A stretch of DNA of 64,000 nucleotides from Streptomyces pseudovenezuelae (GCF_029892565.1 NZ_JARXVH010000005.1:372001-436000), one strand, 5' to 3'. Positions 43,760-52,431 are shown, numbered from the stretch's first letter. A program made the numbers and translations. The notes: a model not told the origin generated them from the sequence alone.

Positions 43760-44230
43760 CTACAGAGCGCGCCGCATCGCCCGGTGCGGGATGCCCGCCT
43801 CCGGATACTCCGGCCCGTACGCCTCGTACCCCAGCCGCTCGTAGAATCCCAGCGCGTGCGTCTGTGCGTGCAGATCCACGGCCGCGAGCCCCCGCGCGCG
43901 TGCCGCGTCCTCGATGGCCCGTACCAGCGCGACCCCGATGCCCAGACCGCGCGCGGCCTTGGTCACCGCGAGCCGCCCCAGGGACCCCAGCGAGAGATCG
44001 CCGCCGGTCTTGGCCGCGGCCACCTCGCCGTACAGCAGCCGCCCGGTACCGAGCGGCACCCCGTCCTCGCGCACGGCCAGCACATGCACCGCCACGGCGT
44101 CGTACTCGTCGTACTCCAGGTCCTCGGGCACGCCCTGCTCACCGACGAAGACGTCCTTGCGCACCCGGAAGCACGCCTCACGGTCGGCGGGGTCCTCGGC
44201 GACCCGCATCTCGTACGCGGGCGTGCTCAT
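43760..44230 (-). CDS. GNAT family N-acetyltransferase
   Basis: 156 aa. The acetyl-CoA site is seen in LGRLAVTKAARGLGIGVALVRAIEDAA, with LGFYERLGYEAYG at the end of the fold. The N-terminus (FRVRKDVFVGEQGVPEDLEYDEYD) matches the ElaA-like GNAT subgroup. The acceptor is unknown. The ATG overlaps the pseudouridine synthase stop (ATGA), so the two are cotranslated; an rRNA- or tRNA-related function is possible but not shown. Confidence 0.9.
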   Translation of the reverse strand: MSTPAYEMRVAEDPADREACFRVRKDVFVGEQGVPEDLEYDEYDAVAVHVLAVREDGVPLGTGRLLYGEVAAAKTGGDLSLGSLGRLAVTKAARGLGIGVALVRAIEDAARARGLAAVDLHAQTHALGFYERLGYEAYGPEYPEAGIPHRAMRRAL

Positions 44231-45171
44231 CCGTACGTCTCCTCGCGGACCTTCTCCAGTGCCTGCTGGAGGTCGTCCGGGTAGTCGCTGGCGAACTCCA
44301 CCCACTCGCCGTCCCCGGGGTGCTCGAAGCCCAGGCGCACGGCGTGCAGCCACTGCCGGGTCAGGCCGAGGCGCTTGGCGAGCGTCGGGTCGGCGCCGTA
44401 GGTGAGGTCGCCGACGCAGGGGTGGCGGTGGGCGGCCATGTGGACGCGGATCTGGTGGGTGCGGCCGGTCTCCAGCTTCACGTCGAGGAGGGAGGCCGCA
44501 CGGAACGCCTCGATGAGGTCGTAGTGCGTGACGGACGGCTTGCCCTCGGCGGTGACCGCCCACTTGTAGTCGTGGTTGGGGTGGCGGCCGATGGGCGCGT
44601 CGATGGTGCCGCTGGTCGGGTCCGGGTGGCCCTGCACGAGCGTGTGGTAGCGCTTGTCGACCGTGCGCTCCTTGAACTGACGCTTGAGCGAGGTGTACGC
44701 GCGCTCCGACTTGGCGACCGCCATCAGGCCGGAGGTGCCCACGTCGAGGCGGTGCACGATGCCCTGGCGCTCGGCGGCGCCGGAGGTGGAGATCCGGTAG
44801 CCGGCCGCGGCCAGGCCGCCGATGACCGTCGGGCCCGTCCAGCCCGGCGAGGGGTGGGCGGCGACGCCGACCGGCTTGACGATCACGACCACGTCGTCGT
44901 CGTCATGGATGATCTCCATGCCCTCGACGGGCTCGGCGACCACCTGGACCGGCGCGGCCGCCTGCGGCATCTCGACCTCCAGCCAGGCCCCGCCGTGCAC
45001 CCGCTCGGACTTCCCGACCACCGAGCCGTCGACCGTGACCTTCCCCGCCGCAGCCAGCTCGGCGGCCTTCGTACGGGAGAAGCCGAACATGCGGGAGATG
45101 ACGGCGTCGACACGCTCGCCCTCCAGGCCGTCGGGCACGGGCAGGGTACGGATATCGGGAACGGTGCTCAC
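44227..45171 (-). CDS. rluD: RluD-type 23S rRNA pseudouridine synthase
   Basis: 314 aa, GTG start. An N-terminal S4 RNA-binding domain (about 14-70: LEGERVDAVISRMF) is followed by the RluA-family catalytic domain with HRLDVGTSGLM, where Asp143 is the catalytic residue. ETGRTHQIRVHMA is the second conserved motif. It makes pseudouridine in large-subunit rRNA, by family. It lies between lspA (66 nt upstream) and the GNAT gene, matching the usual lspA-rluD pairing. Confidence 0.93.
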   Translation of the reverse strand: MSTVPDIRTLPVPDGLEGERVDAVISRMFGFSRTKAAELAAAGKVTVDGSVVGKSERVHGGAWLEVEMPQAAAPVQVVAEPVEGMEIIHDDDDVVVIVKPVGVAAHPSPGWTGPTVIGGLAAAGYRISTSGAAERQGIVHRLDVGTSGLMAVAKSERAYTSLKRQFKERTVDKRYHTLVQGHPDPTSGTIDAPIGRHPNHDYKWAVTAEGKPSVTHYDLIEAFRAASLLDVKLETGRTHQIRVHMAAHRHPCVGDLTYGADPTLAKRLGLTRQWLHAVRLGFEHPGDGEWVEFASDYPDDLQQALEKVREETYG

Positions 45172-45237
45172 CCGTCGAGTATGCCGGACACCACCGACAG
45201 CCCCGTCCACAAGGCCCTCGGACCGAGGACCGGCCCC

Positions 45238-45831
45238 TCAGCCCTTGTGGACGGTTCCGTCCGGGTCGAGCCCCTTGAACGACAGCAGCACGATCAGGAT
45301 GCCGCCGCACACGATCGCCGAGTCGGCCAGGTTGAAGACGGCGAAGCCCTTGGGCGCGATGAAGTCGACGACCGCGCCCTCGAAGACGCCCGGCGAGCGG
45401 AAGATCCGGTCGGTGAGGTTACCGAGCGCGCCGCCGAGCAGCAGGCCCAGCGCGATCGCCCAGGGCAGGCTGTAGAGCTTGCGGGCGAGCCGGGCGATCA
45501 CCACGATCACGGCCGCCGCGATCACCGTGAAGATCACGGTGAAGGCCTCGCCGAAGCCGAAGGCCGCGCCCGCGTTGCGGATCGCCTCGAACTTCAGCCA
45601 GTCCCCGATGATCTCGATCGGCGCGTGGTGCTCCAGCTTGGCGACCACCAGCAGCTTGCTGCCCAGGTCCAGCAGGTACGCGAAGGTGGCGACCGCGAAC
45701 AGCACGGCGATACGGCGCTTGCCCCTGGGTCGCGTGGCCTCGCTCTGTCCCGGCTGGTCCGGCTGCTCCGGTTCGGCCCCCGCCGCCTGGGGGTTATCCG
45801 GCGTACCGATGATGCGCTCCGCCTCTGCCAC
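45238..45831 (-). CDS. lspA: Lipoprotein signal peptidase II
   Basis: 197 aa, GTG start with GAGGGA upstream. After a disordered hydrophilic N-terminus of about 38 residues there are four membrane segments. The aspartic protease pair is Asp141 (GNLTDRIF) and Asp170 (FNLADSAI), with FRNAGAA-type RNAGAAFGF also present. It cleaves the signal peptide in front of the diacylglyceryl-Cys made by Lgt, encoded at 6588-7571. Start of the lspA-rluD-GNAT group. Confidence 0.95.
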   Translation of the reverse strand: MAEAERIIGTPDNPQAAGAEPEQPDQPGQSEATRPRGKRRIAVLFAVATFAYLLDLGSKLLVVAKLEHHAPIEIIGDWLKFEAIRNAGAAFGFGEAFTVIFTVIAAAVIVVIARLARKLYSLPWAIALGLLLGGALGNLTDRIFRSPGVFEGAVVDFIAPKGFAVFNLADSAIVCGGILIVLLSFKGLDPDGTVHKG

Positions 45832-45891
45832 GTGAGTCCCTCAACCTAGGTACCTGACTGAGGAGAGGGTACGACACGCCTCCCGGGACCC

Positions 45892-46914
45892 TCAGTACCG
45901 GCGTTCCTGCTTCTGCTTGCACTCCACACACAGTGTGGCCCGCGGGAACGCCTGCATCCTTGCCTTGCCGATGGGGTTGCCGCAGTTCTCGCACAGGCCG
46001 TACGTGCCCGCGTCGAGCTTCTCCAGGGCGTGATCGGTCTGGATCAGCATCTCGCGCGCGTTGGCGGCCAGCGCCATCTCGTGCTCACGCGTGATGTTCT
46101 TGGTGCCGGTGTCCGCCTGGTCGTCGCCCGCGCCGTCCCCGGAGTCCCGCATCAGGCCGGCGACGGCGTTCTCGGAGGCCGCGATCTCCTCGCGCAGCCG
46201 CTGCGCCTCGGACAGCAGCTCGGCGCGCGCCTCGGCGACCTCCTCCGGCGTCCAGGGGTCCTCGCCGGGGCGCACCGCCAGCTCGCCCGGCTCCGCCGCC
46301 GCGGCGAGGCGTGCCTTGGGGACGGCGGTCTTCGCCGCCGTGGCCGTGCCAGGGGTCTTCTTCGCAACCACCGTCGTGGCTCCCGTCTCCTTCGCGGCCC
46401 GCGCCGCGCCCGCCTTCTTGGCCGTGCTCTTGCTCGCCGTGCTCTTGCGCTTCGTGCCCGCGGACTTCGTGGCCGGGGCCTTGCTGGCCTCCGCCTTGGT
46501 GCCCGCGGTCTTGGTGGCCGCCGTCTTCGTGGCCGCGGCCTTGGTGGCGACGGTCTTCTTCGCGACCGCCGTGTCGGCGACCGTCTTCTTCACGGCCGGC
46601 TCCTTGGCCGCCGTCTTCTTCACGGCTGCCTTCTTGGTGACCGTTCTCTTGGAGACGGCCTTCTTGGGGACCGCCTTCTTGGTCGCCGCGGACTTCGTCG
46701 CAGTGGCTTTCGCGTCCACGGATTTCGCGTCCGAAGCCTTCACGTCCGCAGTCTTCGCGACACCCTTCTTGGTCACCGTCTTCTTGGCCGCCGTCTTCGT
46801 GGCCGCCTTCTTGGCCGTGCTCTTCTTGCCGCTCACATCCTTGGCCGCGCCACCGGAGACATGCGTGGACCTGCCGGACGCCGACTGCTGTACGGCGGTC
46901 TTCTTCGCCACCAT
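45892..46914 (-). CDS. DksA/TraR-type zinc-finger protein with long Lys/Ala/Thr-rich N-terminal arm
   Basis: 340 aa. Residues 1-205 are almost entirely K, A, T, S, V and P in repeats such as KKAVPKKAV and TKTAATKTAG, closely resembling histone H1 tails. Residues 220-290 form a helical coiled-coil segment (WTPEEVAEARAELLSEAQRLREEIAAS), and a C4 zinc finger follows with Cys308, Cys311, Cys329 and Cys332 (CENC, then CVEC). The C-terminal half matches the RNA polymerase-binding DksA/TraR family; the arm is extra and probably binds DNA or RNA. A promoter precedes it at 46964-46992. GAAGGGG is its ribosome site. Confidence 0.9.
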   Translation of the reverse strand: MVAKKTAVQQSASGRSTHVSGGAAKDVSGKKSTAKKAATKTAAKKTVTKKGVAKTADVKASDAKSVDAKATATKSAATKKAVPKKAVSKRTVTKKAAVKKTAAKEPAVKKTVADTAVAKKTVATKAAATKTAATKTAGTKAEASKAPATKSAGTKRKSTASKSTAKKAGAARAAKETGATTVVAKKTPGTATAAKTAVPKARLAAAAEPGELAVRPGEDPWTPEEVAEARAELLSEAQRLREEIAASENAVAGLMRDSGDGAGDDQADTGTKNITREHEMALAANAREMLIQTDHALEKLDAGTYGLCENCGNPIGKARMQAFPRATLCVECKQKQERRY

Positions 46915-46963
46915 GGCCGCGGCCCCTTCACATATTGTGATCTTGCACGCGAATCGTGCTGGG

Positions 46964-46992
46964 ACGATAAATCGACTTCAGCCCCACGGCAA
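46964..46992 (-). promoter_or_regulatory. Promoter of the DksA-like gene
   Basis: Minus strand TTGCCG (46987-46992), 17-nt spacer, TATCGT (46964-46969), a good housekeeping-type match. The predicted start is near 46957, giving a leader of about 43 nt. A GCACG / CGTGC dyad (46945-46959) overlaps the start point. Confidence 0.5.
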
Positions 46993-47209
46993 CGGGACGC
47001 ACCGCCCGATTCGCCCGGCTCGCGCGTGCCGCTCCGCAAGCCTGCATGCGTTGTGCCCAGCTCCCCGCGGGGTAATCCGCCCGATCGCGCATCCCAGGAT
47101 GCGAACACGCGTACCGCTCCATTCGGGTCACACCAGGGCGTTCCCCGGGCTCGCGGCACCCCCGCCCGCGGACCGCGAAATCCGGTCGGCCGGTGTCCGT
47201 GCGGCGCCG
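46993..47209. other. Non-coding stretch between divergent promoters
   Basis: 217 nt between the DksA-like gene promoter and the ileS promoter. No reading frame with plausible coding character, no tRNA and no clear repeat was seen here. Confidence 0.5.
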
Positions 47210-47215
47210 TACACT
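47210..47215 (+). promoter_or_regulatory. -10 element for the ileS leader
   Basis: TACACT, placing the transcript start near 47222, just before the T-box leader. The -35 is not well conserved. Confidence 0.5.
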
Positions 47216-47221
47216 GGGCGG

Positions 47222-47513
47222 AGCGAAAAGCTTGGATGGGGACGAGTAGCGACGTACGCAGCCCAGAGCGACCCGGGGACGGTGGAAGCCCGGGGGCGAG
47301 CGCGACGTGAAGATCACCCCGGAGCCGCCGGAGGAACGCCCGCGAGGGGTCAGTAGAACCGGCATCGCGACCCCAATGAGGGGGCTCGCCGGAGCGCAGG
47401 GTGCGCCGGAGGGCCAAGGAGGGTGGTACCGCGGGAGCGCGCCGAGGACGGCGTACGAAGACAGCTCTCGTCCCTCCGGACGGAACAGAAAGTCCGCCGG
47501 AGGAAGCTCGCTG
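47222..47513 (+). promoter_or_regulatory. ileS T-box riboswitch, translational type
   Basis: The leader begins near GGATGGGGACGAGTAGCG, typical of T-boxes. The specifier codon is AUC (Ile) at 47313-47315, in GTGAAGATCACC. The T-box sequence TGGTACCGCGG is at 47424-47434. Two exclusive pairings are visible. GGAGGG (47418-47423) pairs with CCCTCC (47472-47477) in the tRNA-bound antisequestrator. Alternatively CCTCCGG-A-CGG (47473-47483) pairs with CCGCCGGAGG (47494-47503), burying the ribosome site GGAGG (47499-47503). Uncharged tRNA-Ile should therefore free the site and raise IleRS translation. Confidence 0.92.
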
Positions 47514-50500
47514 ATGACAACGCCGACGTACCGCCAGGTGCCCGCCCAGGTCGACCTGCCCGCGCTTGAGCACGCGGTGCTCGATTTCTGGCGCGAGCAG
47601 AAGATCTTCGCCAAGACCCTGGAGCAGTCCGAGGGCCGCCCCGAGTGGGTCTTCTACGAGGGCCCGCCCACCGCCAACGGCATGCCGGGCGCCCACCACA
47701 TCGAGGCACGCGTCTTCAAGGACGTCTTCCCCCGCTTCCGCACCATGCGCGGCTACCACGTGGCCCGCAAGGCCGGCTGGGACTGCCACGGCCTCCCGGT
47801 CGAGCTGGCCGTCGAGAAGGAACTCGGCTTCACCGGCAAGCAGGACATCGAGACGTACGGCATCGCCGCGTTCAACGACAAGTGCCGCGAGTCGGTGACC
47901 CGGCACACGGACGCCTTCGCCGAGCTCACGACCCGCATGGGCTACTGGACCGACCTCGACGACCCGTACCGCACGATGGACCCCGAGTACATCGAGTCGG
48001 TCTGGTGGTCGCTGAAGCAGATCTTCGACAAGGGCCTGCTGGTCCAGGACTACCGCGTCGCCCCGTGGTGCCCGCGCGACGAGACGGGTCTGTCGGACCA
48101 CGAGCTGGCGCAGGGCTACGAGACGATCGTGGACCCGTCGGTCTATGTCCGTTTCCCCCTCACCTCCGGTCCGCTCGCCGGCCGCGCCGCGCTCCTGGTG
48201 TGGACGACGACCCCCTGGACGCTGGTCTCCAACACGGCGGTCGCCGCCCACCCCGACGTCACCTACGTCGTCGCGGCCAACGGCGAGGAGCACCTGGTCG
48301 TCGCCACCCAGCTCGTCGAGAAGGCCCTCGGCGAGGGCTGGGAGCTCACGGGCGAGACCTTCACCGGCGCCGAGATGGAGCGCTGGACGTATCAACGTCC
48401 GTTCGAGCTGGTGGAGTTCCCAGAGCCCGCCCACTTCGTGGTCAACGCCGAGTACGTGACGACCGAGGACGGTACGGGTCTGGTCCACCAGTCCCCCGCT
48501 TTCGGTGAGGAAGACCTCAAGGTCTGCCGCGCCTACGGTCTGCCGGTCGTGAACCCGATCCGTCCCAACGGCACCTTCGCCGAGGACGTCCCGCTGGTAG
48601 GCGGCGTCTTCTTCAAGAAGGCGGACGAAAAGCTCACGGAGGACCTCAAGGACCGCGGGCTGCTGTTCAAGCACGTGCCGTACGAGCACAGTTACCCGCA
48701 CTGCTGGCGCTGCCACACCGCGCTCATCTACTACGCGCAGCCGTCCTGGTACATCCGCACCACGGCCGTCAAGGACCGCCTGCTGCAGGAGAACGAGGAC
48801 ACCAACTGGTTCCCGGAGACGGTCAAGCACGGCCGCTACGGCGACTGGCTGGACAACAACATCGACTGGGCGCTGTCCCGCAACCGCTACTGGGGCACCC
48901 CGCTGCCGATCTGGCGCTGCGAGGACGGCCACCTCACGGTCGTCGGCTCCCGCGCGGAGCTCACCGAGCTGACCGGCACCGACCAGTCGGAGCTGGACCC
49001 GCACCGCCCGTTCATCGACGAGGTCACCTTCGGCTGCCCGAAGTGCCAGAAGACGGCCACGCGCGTGCCGGAGGTCATCGACGCCTGGTACGACTCGGGT
49101 TCGATGCCGTTCGCGCAGTGGGGCTACCCGTACAAGAACAAGGACCTGTTCGAGTCGCGCTACCCGGCGCAGTTCATCTCCGAGGCCATCGACCAGACCC
49201 GGGGCTGGTTCTACACGCTGATGGCGATCGGCACGCTGGTCTTCGACAAGTCCTCGTACGAGAACGTGGTCTGCCTCGGCCACATCCTCGCCGAGGACGG
49301 CCGCAAGATGTCCAAGCACCTGGGCAACACCCTGGAGCCGATCCCGCTGATGGACCAGCACGGCGCCGACGCCGTGCGCTGGTTCATGGCGGCCGGCGGT
49401 TCGCCGTGGGCGGCACGCCGCGTGGGTCACGGCACCATCCAGGAGGTCGTCCGCAAGACGCTCCTGACGTACTGGAACACGGTCGCCTTCCAGGCCCTGT
49501 ACGCCCGCACGGCCGGCTGGGCGCCCAGCGAGGCCGACCCGGCCCCGGCCGACCGCCCGGTCCTGGACCGCTGGCTGCTGTCCGAACTGCACGCGCTCAC
49601 CGACCAGGTGACACAGGCTCTGGAGTCCTACGACACCCAGCGCGCCGGCAAGCTCCTGTCGGCCTTCGTCGACGATCTCTCCAACTGGTACGTCCGCCGC
49701 TCCCGTCGCCGCTTCTGGCAGGGCGACAAGGCCGCGCTGCGCACCCTGCACGAGGTCGTCGGGACGGTCACGCAACTGATGGCCCCGCTGACCCCGTTCA
49801 TCACCGAGCGGGTCTGGCAGGACCTGGTCGTCCCGGTCACGCCGGGCGCCCCGGAGTCCGTCCACCTGACCAGCTGGCCGCAGGCGGACCTCGCCGCGAT
49901 CGACCCGGAGCTGTCGCGGCAGATGGTGCTGGTGCGCCGGCTCGTCGAGCTGGGCCGCGCCACGCGCGCGGAGTCGGGTGTGAAGACCCGTCAGCCGCTG
50001 TCCCGCGCGCTGGTCGCCGCGACCGGCTTCGACGCCCTCGACCGCGAACTGCACGCGCAGATCACCGAGGAGCTGAACGTGAGCTCGCTCGCGTCCCTCA
50101 GCGAGGTCGGCGGCTCCCTGGTCGACACGACCGCGAAGGCCAACTTCCGCGCCCTGGGCAAGCGGTTCGGCAAGCGCGTCCAGGACGTCGCCAAGGCCGT
50201 CGCGAACGCGGACGCGGCCGCGCTGTCCCTGGCGCTGCGCGAGGGCAAGGCGTCGGTGGAGGTCGACGGCGAGACCATCACCCTCGCCCCGGACGAGGTC
50301 ATCATCACGGAGACCCCGCGCGAGGGCTGGTCGGTGGCCTCCGACTCGGGCGCCACGGTCGCCCTGGACCTGGAGATCACTGAGGAGCTGCGCCAGGCGG
50401 GCCTCGCCCGTGACGCGATCCGCCTGATCCAGGAGGCCCGCAAGAACAGCGGCCTGGACGTGGCCGACCGGATCGCCCTGCGCTGGACGTCCACCGACCC

Positions 50501-50651
50501 CGCGGTGATCGCGGCCCTCTCCGAGCACGCGGGCCTGATCGCCGACGAGGTGCTGGCGACGGACTTCGCCCAGGGCGAGGCCGACGACAACTACGGCGAG
50601 CCGTTCACCGACGAGGGCCTGTCCCTCGTCTTCCGCCTGCGCAAGGCGTAG
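47514..50651 (+). CDS. ileS: Isoleucyl-tRNA synthetase, type 2
   Basis: 1045 aa. Charges tRNA-Ile. The size, the eukaryote-like core and the long C-terminal region fit IleRS type 2, the form with natural mupirocin tolerance. The class I signature normally reads HxGH; here the aligned segment is GMPGAHH, giving GAHH at residues 59-62. The second signature is KMSKH at 598-602. The ATG is 10 nt after GGAGG, which is controlled by the T-box leader. The editing domain (CP1) lies at about residues 190-400. Confidence 0.97.
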   Translation: MTTPTYRQVPAQVDLPALEHAVLDFWREQKIFAKTLEQSEGRPEWVFYEGPPTANGMPGAHHIEARVFKDVFPRFRTMRGYHVARKAGWDCHGLPVELAVEKELGFTGKQDIETYGIAAFNDKCRESVTRHTDAFAELTTRMGYWTDLDDPYRTMDPEYIESVWWSLKQIFDKGLLVQDYRVAPWCPRDETGLSDHELAQGYETIVDPSVYVRFPLTSGPLAGRAALLVWTTTPWTLVSNTAVAAHPDVTYVVAANGEEHLVVATQLVEKALGEGWELTGETFTGAEMERWTYQRPFELVEFPEPAHFVVNAEYVTTEDGTGLVHQSPAFGEEDLKVCRAYGLPVVNPIRPNGTFAEDVPLVGGVFFKKADEKLTEDLKDRGLLFKHVPYEHSYPHCWRCHTALIYYAQPSWYIRTTAVKDRLLQENEDTNWFPETVKHGRYGDWLDNNIDWALSRNRYWGTPLPIWRCEDGHLTVVGSRAELTELTGTDQSELDPHRPFIDEVTFGCPKCQKTATRVPEVIDAWYDSGSMPFAQWGYPYKNKDLFESRYPAQFISEAIDQTRGWFYTLMAIGTLVFDKSSYENVVCLGHILAEDGRKMSKHLGNTLEPIPLMDQHGADAVRWFMAAGGSPWAARRVGHGTIQEVVRKTLLTYWNTVAFQALYARTAGWAPSEADPAPADRPVLDRWLLSELHALTDQVTQALESYDTQRAGKLLSAFVDDLSNWYVRRSRRRFWQGDKAALRTLHEVVGTVTQLMAPLTPFITERVWQDLVVPVTPGAPESVHLTSWPQADLAAIDPELSRQMVLVRRLVELGRATRAESGVKTRQPLSRALVAATGFDALDRELHAQITEELNVSSLASLSEVGGSLVDTTAKANFRALGKRFGKRVQDVAKAVANADAAALSLALREGKASVEVDGETITLAPDEVIITETPREGWSVASDSGATVALDLEITEELRQAGLARDAIRLIQEARKNSGLDVADRIALRWTSTDPAVIAALSEHAGLIADEVLATDFAQGEADDNYGEPFTDEGLSLVFRLRKA

Positions 50652-50673
50652 TCGGCCGGTCAGAGCAATCGGT

Positions 50674-50707
50674 AAGGGCCCGGTCCCCACTCGGGGGCCG
50701 GGCCCTT
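50674..50707 (+). terminator. Terminator after ileS
   Basis: Stem AAGGGCCCGGTCCCC / GGGGGCCGGGCCCTT (one G-T pair) around ACTC, followed by CTCC. It is 22 nt beyond the ileS stop. Confidence 0.75.
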
Positions 50708-50750
50708 CTCCGCACGGTCAACCGTACGATCAAGCACCAACACGCGTAAA

Positions 50751-50788
50751 AGGGCGGGGCCCCGGATCGAAATCCGGGGCCCCGCCCT
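50751..50788. terminator. Bidirectional terminator between ileS and divIVA
   Basis: Perfect 17-bp stem AGGGCGGGGCCCCGGAT / ATCCGGGGCCCCGCCCT with a CGAA tetraloop. It lies between convergent genes and probably stops the divIVA transcript and backs up the ileS terminator. Confidence 0.8.
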
Positions 50789-50833
50789 GTTGAACGCTGC
50801 CGCCGACTACGGCGTACTACTGGCCAAGGCCTG

Positions 50834-52093
50834 TCAGTTGTCGTCCTCGTCGATCAGGAACCCGCGCATCGGCGAGGGCGCCTGGCCCATCGGGCCGGGC
50901 CCCTGCGGGCGGACCGGCGCCATCGGCTGGGTCATCGCCGGGGACATCTGCTGCTGGCCGCCACCGTAGGACGGGCCGCCCTGGGGCGGGCCACCCATGC
51001 CCTGGTTGCCGCCGTAGGACGGGGCGCTCGCGCCGGCCGGGGCCATCGAAGGCGCCGGGGACGGCGGCAGAGAGGCCGTGGCCGGGGTGCGCGGCGGGGC
51101 GAGCGAGTCGTCGGCCTGGGTCTCCAACTGACGCAGCTGGGACTCCAGGTAGGACTTCAGACGCGTGCGGTACTCGCGCTCGAAGCCGCGCAGGTCCTCG
51201 ACCTTGCGCTCCAGCGTGGCACGGGCGGACTCCAGGGAGCCCATCGCGACGCGGTGCTTCTCCTGCGCGTCCCGCTCCAGGGCGTCGGCCTTGGCACGGG
51301 CGTCACGCTCAAGACCCTCGGCACGCGAACGCGCCTCACCGACGATCTTGTTGGCCTCGGAACGGGCCTCGGCGATCGCCTGGTCGGCGGTCTGCTGGGC
51401 CAGCGAGAGAACACGGGCGGCGCTGTCGCCACCGGGACCCTGACCGGGCCCGCCCATCGGGCCACCCATGGGACCGCCCTGACCGGGACCACCCATCGGA
51501 CCGCCCATGGGGCCACCCATCGGGCCGCCCATCTGCTGCTGCATGGGCTGGCCGCCCATCGTGCCCTGGCCCATGGGGCCTTGACCCATCGGACCCTGGC
51601 CCATTTGACCGGGACCCTGCGGGCCACCCTGACCACCGGGACCGGCGGGCAGCTGCGGCGCACCGCTCGGCAGCTGGGGCGGGCCGCCCATGGGGCCGCC
51701 CATCTGCTGCTGCGGCGGGCCCGATATGCCGGCCGGCACCGGGCCGCCCGGGCCTCGCATGCCCTGCTGAGGCATGCCCTGTTGGGGCATTCCTTGCTGC
51801 GGCATTCCCTGCTGCGGCATGCCTTGCTGAGGCATCCCCTGCGGGGGCATGCCCTGCTGGTCCTGCGGACCGCCGGGACCCTCCGGGGGCTTGCGCATGT
51901 TCTGCTGGTTCTGGGCAGCAGCGCGCGTGGCGGCGGCCAGCTTGGCGCGGAGGTCCTCGTTCTCGCGCAGCAGGCGGGTCAGTTCGGCTTCAACCTCGTC
52001 GAGGAAGGCATCGACCTCGTCCTCGTCATAGCCTTCTCGGAGGCGGACGGTCGTGAACTGCTTGTTCCGCACGTCCTCGGGGGTCAACGGCAT
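50834..52093 (-). CDS. divIVA: Polar growth determinant DivIVA
   Basis: 419 aa. The N-terminal DivIVA domain begins MPLTPEDVRNKQFTTVRLR and carries GYDEDEVDAFLDEVEAEL. A first coiled coil (to about 62) is followed by a long Pro/Gly/Gln/Met linker, including five GMPQQ repeats (86-110) and GGPMGG runs. A second, long coiled coil (about 230-330) and a variable Pro-rich tail ending DEDDN follow. In Streptomyces it assembles at hyphal tips and directs apical wall growth and branching. GAGG 7-8 nt before ATG. Confidence 0.96.
   Translation of the reverse strand: MPLTPEDVRNKQFTTVRLREGYDEDEVDAFLDEVEAELTRLLRENEDLRAKLAAATRAAAQNQQNMRKPPEGPGGPQDQQGMPPQGMPQQGMPQQGMPQQGMPQQGMPQQGMRGPGGPVPAGISGPPQQQMGGPMGGPPQLPSGAPQLPAGPGGQGGPQGPGQMGQGPMGQGPMGQGTMGGQPMQQQMGGPMGGPMGGPMGGPGQGGPMGGPMGGPGQGPGGDSAARVLSLAQQTADQAIAEARSEANKIVGEARSRAEGLERDARAKADALERDAQEKHRVAMGSLESARATLERKVEDLRGFEREYRTRLKSYLESQLRQLETQADDSLAPPRTPATASLPPSPAPSMAPAGASAPSYGGNQGMGGPPQGGPSYGGGQQQMSPAMTQPMAPVRPQGPGPMGQAPSPMRGFLIDEDDN
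51764..51853 (-). repeat. Tandem 15-bp coding repeat in divIVA
   Basis: Six consecutive 15-bp units encoding GMPPQ or GMPQQ, differing mainly at third positions. Such units change copy number readily. Confidence 0.85.
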
Positions 52094-52146
52094 CTCTTCA
52101 CCTCAACGTAGTCGTCGGCATTCGGCAAGACGGTAGGTCACATCGC

Positions 52147-52431
52147 TCACAGCCGGCTCACGATCGAGATGAGGATGTAGACGATGATCATCAGTACGAA
52201 GAAGGACAGGTCGAGCGCCACGCCCCCGAGACGCAGCGGCGGAATGAACCGCCGCAGAAGCTTGAGCGGTGGATCAGTGACAGTGTAGGTGGCCTCCAGA
52301 ACGACCACCATCGCCTTGCCGGGTTGCCATGAGCGGGCGAACTGGAAGACGTAGTCCATGACCAACCGGAAGATGAGCACGATGAGGAAGCACATCAGCG
52401 CGATGTAGACGACATCCAGAACCACGCTCAT
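52147..52431 (-). CDS. ylmG: YggT/YlmG family membrane protein
   Basis: 94 aa with two membrane segments (about 4-24 and 73-92) and the family PP-rich centre VTDPPLKLLRRFIPPLRLGG. YlmG proteins lie beside sepF and divIVA in Gram-positives and are linked to division or envelope assembly. A good ribosome site (GAGGGAAG) precedes the ATG. Confidence 0.93.
   Translation of the reverse strand: MSVVLDVVYIALMCFLIVLIFRLVMDYVFQFARSWQPGKAMVVVLEATYTVTDPPLKLLRRFIPPLRLGGVALDLSFFVLMIIVYILISIVSRL

Noticed and set aside
46300..46900. Repetitive AAG/GCC-rich DNA as a non-coding repeat
   Set aside because: It is in frame with a zinc-finger protein and encodes its Lys/Ala/Thr arm.
46833..50690. A 1285-codon open frame opposite ileS
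   Set aside because: Shadow of ileS produced by GC bias; it also runs through the T-box leader and has no domain.
51764..51853. CRISPR-like array
   Set aside because: The short repeats are contiguous without spacers and encode GMPQQ units in divIVA.
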